A DNA stretch of 8,139 nt from Candidatus Omnitrophota bacterium (GTDB lineage Bacteria; Omnitrophota; Gorgyraeia; Gygaellales; JAHJCI01): contig JAHJCI010000174.1 of assembly GCA_018813085.1 (NCBI GenBank), forward strand, positions 1 to 8,139, in the 5' to 3' direction. Below the pieces are notes generated by a model. It had not been told where the DNA came from and ran no database searches. It saw nothing but the letters and a program-made list of their open reading frames with translations. Below are positions 6,666 through 8,139 of this stretch, piece by piece. The position numbers and the translations under genes were made by a program. Each line of letters opens with the position of its first letter. The stretch's first letter is position 1.

Positions 6666-7622
6666 ATGTACAGGGAAAAAATTAAAGTCCTTGATTGTAC
6701 AATAAGAGACGGCGGGCTTATCAATAATCACGATTTTGACCATCGTTTCGTTAAAGAGGTTTATAAGGCAATCTCTGCCTCCGGGGTGGATTATATGGAG
6801 ATGGGTTATAAAAATTCCAAAAAGCTTTTTTCGACTGAAGAATACGGGGCATGGAAGCTTTGCGACGATGAGGAAATTAAAAAAATAACTGACGGCGTTG
6901 AATCCAATACAAAGATTTCGATTATGGTTGATGTAGGCAGGGTTGATATAGATGATGTTTTGCCTGCTTCCGAAAGCCCTGTTGGAATGATTCGCACAGC
7001 TGCATACGTGAAAGATATAGATAAGGCAATTTTTATGGTTAATCACTTTGCCGAAAAAGGGTATGAGACTACTATAAATATTATGGCGATTTCCCGCGAC
7101 CAGGGAGTCGAGCTTGATGAGGCATTGCATCAGATAGAAGAGGAGAGCAAGGTAATGGCGGTTTATATCGTGGACAGCTTCGGAGCTCTTTATCAGGAGC
7201 CAGTTGAACTCTTGGTAAAACAATTCAAATCAATACTCAAGACGCGCGAAGTTGGCTTTCACGGACATAATCATCAGCAATTGGCATTTGGCAATACAAT
7301 CGAAGCCATTATCCACGGCGCAAACTACCTTGACGGCACTGTATACGGCCTTGGACGGGCTGCCGGTAATTGCCCCCTGGAACTGCTAATCGGTTTTTTA
7401 AAAAACCAGAAATTTGATATTCGTCCGATCCTGGATTTAATATCAAAGGAGTTTATTCCCTTGAGGGAAAAGATAGAGTGGGGATATATTATTCCTTATG
7501 CCATAGCAGGTATGATGAATGAACATCCTCGTGCCGCAATGGCATTACGTAATAGCGATAAGAAAGAGAACTACCGGGAATTTTACGAAAGTTTGAAAAG
7601 TGCAAATTTAGATTTAGCCTAA
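6666..7622 (+). CDS. DRE-TIM metallolyase, 4-hydroxy-2-oxovalerate aldolase-like
   Basis: This 318-residue TIM-barrel protein belongs to the HMGL-like/DRE-TIM superfamily. The N-terminal signature LDCTIRDGG (residues 9-17) supplies the metal-binding Asp15. FHGHNH (198-203) supplies the HxH metal ligands, and GLGRAAGNCPLELL (228-241) is the third conserved block. Family members cleave or form C-C bonds on 2-keto acids with a divalent metal. The sequence most resembles the HOA-like aldolase subgroup but lacks a long C-terminal DmpG communication domain, and no DmpF-type dehydrogenase follows, so it is probably not the catechol meta-cleavage enzyme. Homologues also occur in surface-sugar gene clusters. 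The substrate is unknown. AAAGGA six bases before ATG 6666 supports the start. The KDPG-type aldolase begins seven bases after its stop. Confidence 0.85.
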   Translation: MYREKIKVLDCTIRDGGLINNHDFDHRFVKEVYKAISASGVDYMEMGYKNSKKLFSTEEYGAWKLCDDEEIKKITDGVESNTKISIMVDVGRVDIDDVLPASESPVGMIRTAAYVKDIDKAIFMVNHFAEKGYETTINIMAISRDQGVELDEALHQIEEESKVMAVYIVDSFGALYQEPVELLVKQFKSILKTREVGFHGHNHQQLAFGNTIEAIIHGANYLDGTVYGLGRAAGNCPLELLIGFLKNQKFDIRPILDLISKEFIPLREKIEWGYIIPYAIAGMMNEHPRAAMALRNSDKKENYREFYESLKSANLDLA

Positions 7623-7628
7623 ATTATA

Positions 7629-8139
7629 ATGAATAGGGAATCTTTTAAAAAACTCCCCGTGCTGGGGATTTTACGGGGGATAAAACTTGAGATAGTCCAG
7701 GAGCTGATTGAGGCAATAATTGCATCCGGCCTGAGGAGTATTGAGCTGGCGATGAATACGCCTGCTGCCGGTGTAATTATTAAGGAGATGGTAAGGGTAG
7801 CCGAAGGCAGGCTTGTCATAGGCGCAGGCACGGTGCTTACGAAGGACGACCTTCAGAGAGCTTTGGATTCAGGGGCAAGCTTTATCGTGTTGCCAGTTTT
7901 AATACCCGAGATAGTAGAATATTGTGTCAAAAATAAAATTCCTGTATTTCCCGGGGCATTAACCCCTCAAGAGATATACCAAGCCTCCAGAGCCGGAGCA
8001 ACTATGGTGAAGGTTTTTCCTTCCAAGTTCTTCGGGCCTGCCTACATTAAAGAGATTAAAGCGCCATTGCCTGATATCGAACTTCTTGCCTGCGGTGGTG
8101 TATCCGTCACAACAATAAAAGAGTATTTTTCCAATGGCG
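7629..8139 (+). CDS. eda: KDPG/KHG aldolase, 3' truncated by window end
   Basis: 170 codons are visible before the window ends, out of about 205 expected. Members cleave 2-keto-3-deoxy-6-phosphogluconate or 4-hydroxy-2-oxoglutarate to pyruvate plus an aldehyde through a Schiff base. Key parts are the catalytic Glu39 (SIELAMNT), GAGTVL (65-70), FPGALTP (107-113), the Schiff-base Lys128 (MVKVFPSKFFG) and the phosphate-loop CGGV (155-158). The Arg of the E. coli LRT motif is Asn43 here, so the substrate may not be KDPG. ATG 7629 has no clear Shine-Dalgarno and lies seven bases after the preceding aldolase stop, suggesting translational coupling in one operon. No Edwards dehydratase is seen, so the pathway is open. 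Confidence 0.9.
   Translation, partial: MNRESFKKLPVLGILRGIKLEIVQELIEAIIASGLRSIELAMNTPAAGVIIKEMVRVAEGRLVIGAGTVLTKDDLQRALDSGASFIVLPVLIPEIVEYCVKNKIPVFPGALTPQEIYQASRAGATMVKVFPSKFFGPAYIKEIKAPLPDIELLACGGVSVTTIKEYFSNG

Noticed and set aside
6621..7223. 200-codon ORF on the - strand
   Set aside because: It overlaps the clear DRE-TIM aldolase on the + strand, shows no family motif and has a low-complexity translation; it is a shadow of the real gene.

Overview
The window holds eleven protein genes, all on the + strand and closely packed. They look like a gene-dense chromosomal stretch of a moderately AT-rich bacterium. I see no phage, transposase, CRISPR array, rRNA or tRNA. Two points suggest a Gram-negative-type, probably uncultured lineage (Omnitrophota or a similar candidate phylum is a guess): a LapA-domain membrane protein, and a metagenome-like single-base indel in a homopolymer. 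The sequence does not prove the taxonomy.

Layout. 1-588 is the 3' part of a 'conserved TM helix' (MscS-related) membrane protein, closed by a textbook intrinsic terminator at 608-657. 689-1048 is a single-repeat TauE/SafE-type permease. An approximately 200-base spacer rich in hairpins then leads into 1248-2672, a PurF-type amidophosphoribosyltransferase homologue. Next come corA (2735-3799), a small LapA-domain protein (3866-4057) and a membrane protein with a C-terminal RCK_C/TrkA-C domain (4085-4807). After a 107-base gap there is a tight group: a half-size GDT1/UPF0016 cation transporter whose reading frame is broken at a T7 run (4915-5186), an ArsP-type permease (5191-6363) and a CxxC mini-thioredoxin (6373-6609). 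The window ends with two sugar-acid type aldolases: a DRE-TIM (HOA-like) aldolase (6666-7622) and the 5' part of a KDPG/KHG aldolase (7629 to the window end).

How they fit together. From 1 to about 6600 the theme is inner-membrane ion and small-solute handling: mechanosensitive-like protein, sulfite/anion exporter-like protein, Mg2+ channel, RCK_C protein, Mn/Ca-type exporter, and permease plus thioredoxin. The PurF homologue is the outlier. It sits away from any purine gene, and its glutaminase half has lost the nucleophilic Cys (now Ser2) and other glutamine-site residues, while the four Fe-S cysteines and the PRPP-binding loop remain. That makes it the most interesting gene here: a PurF-fold enzyme that probably does not use glutamine. 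The two terminal aldolases probably belong to the next functional block, with carbohydrate or 2-keto-acid substrates.
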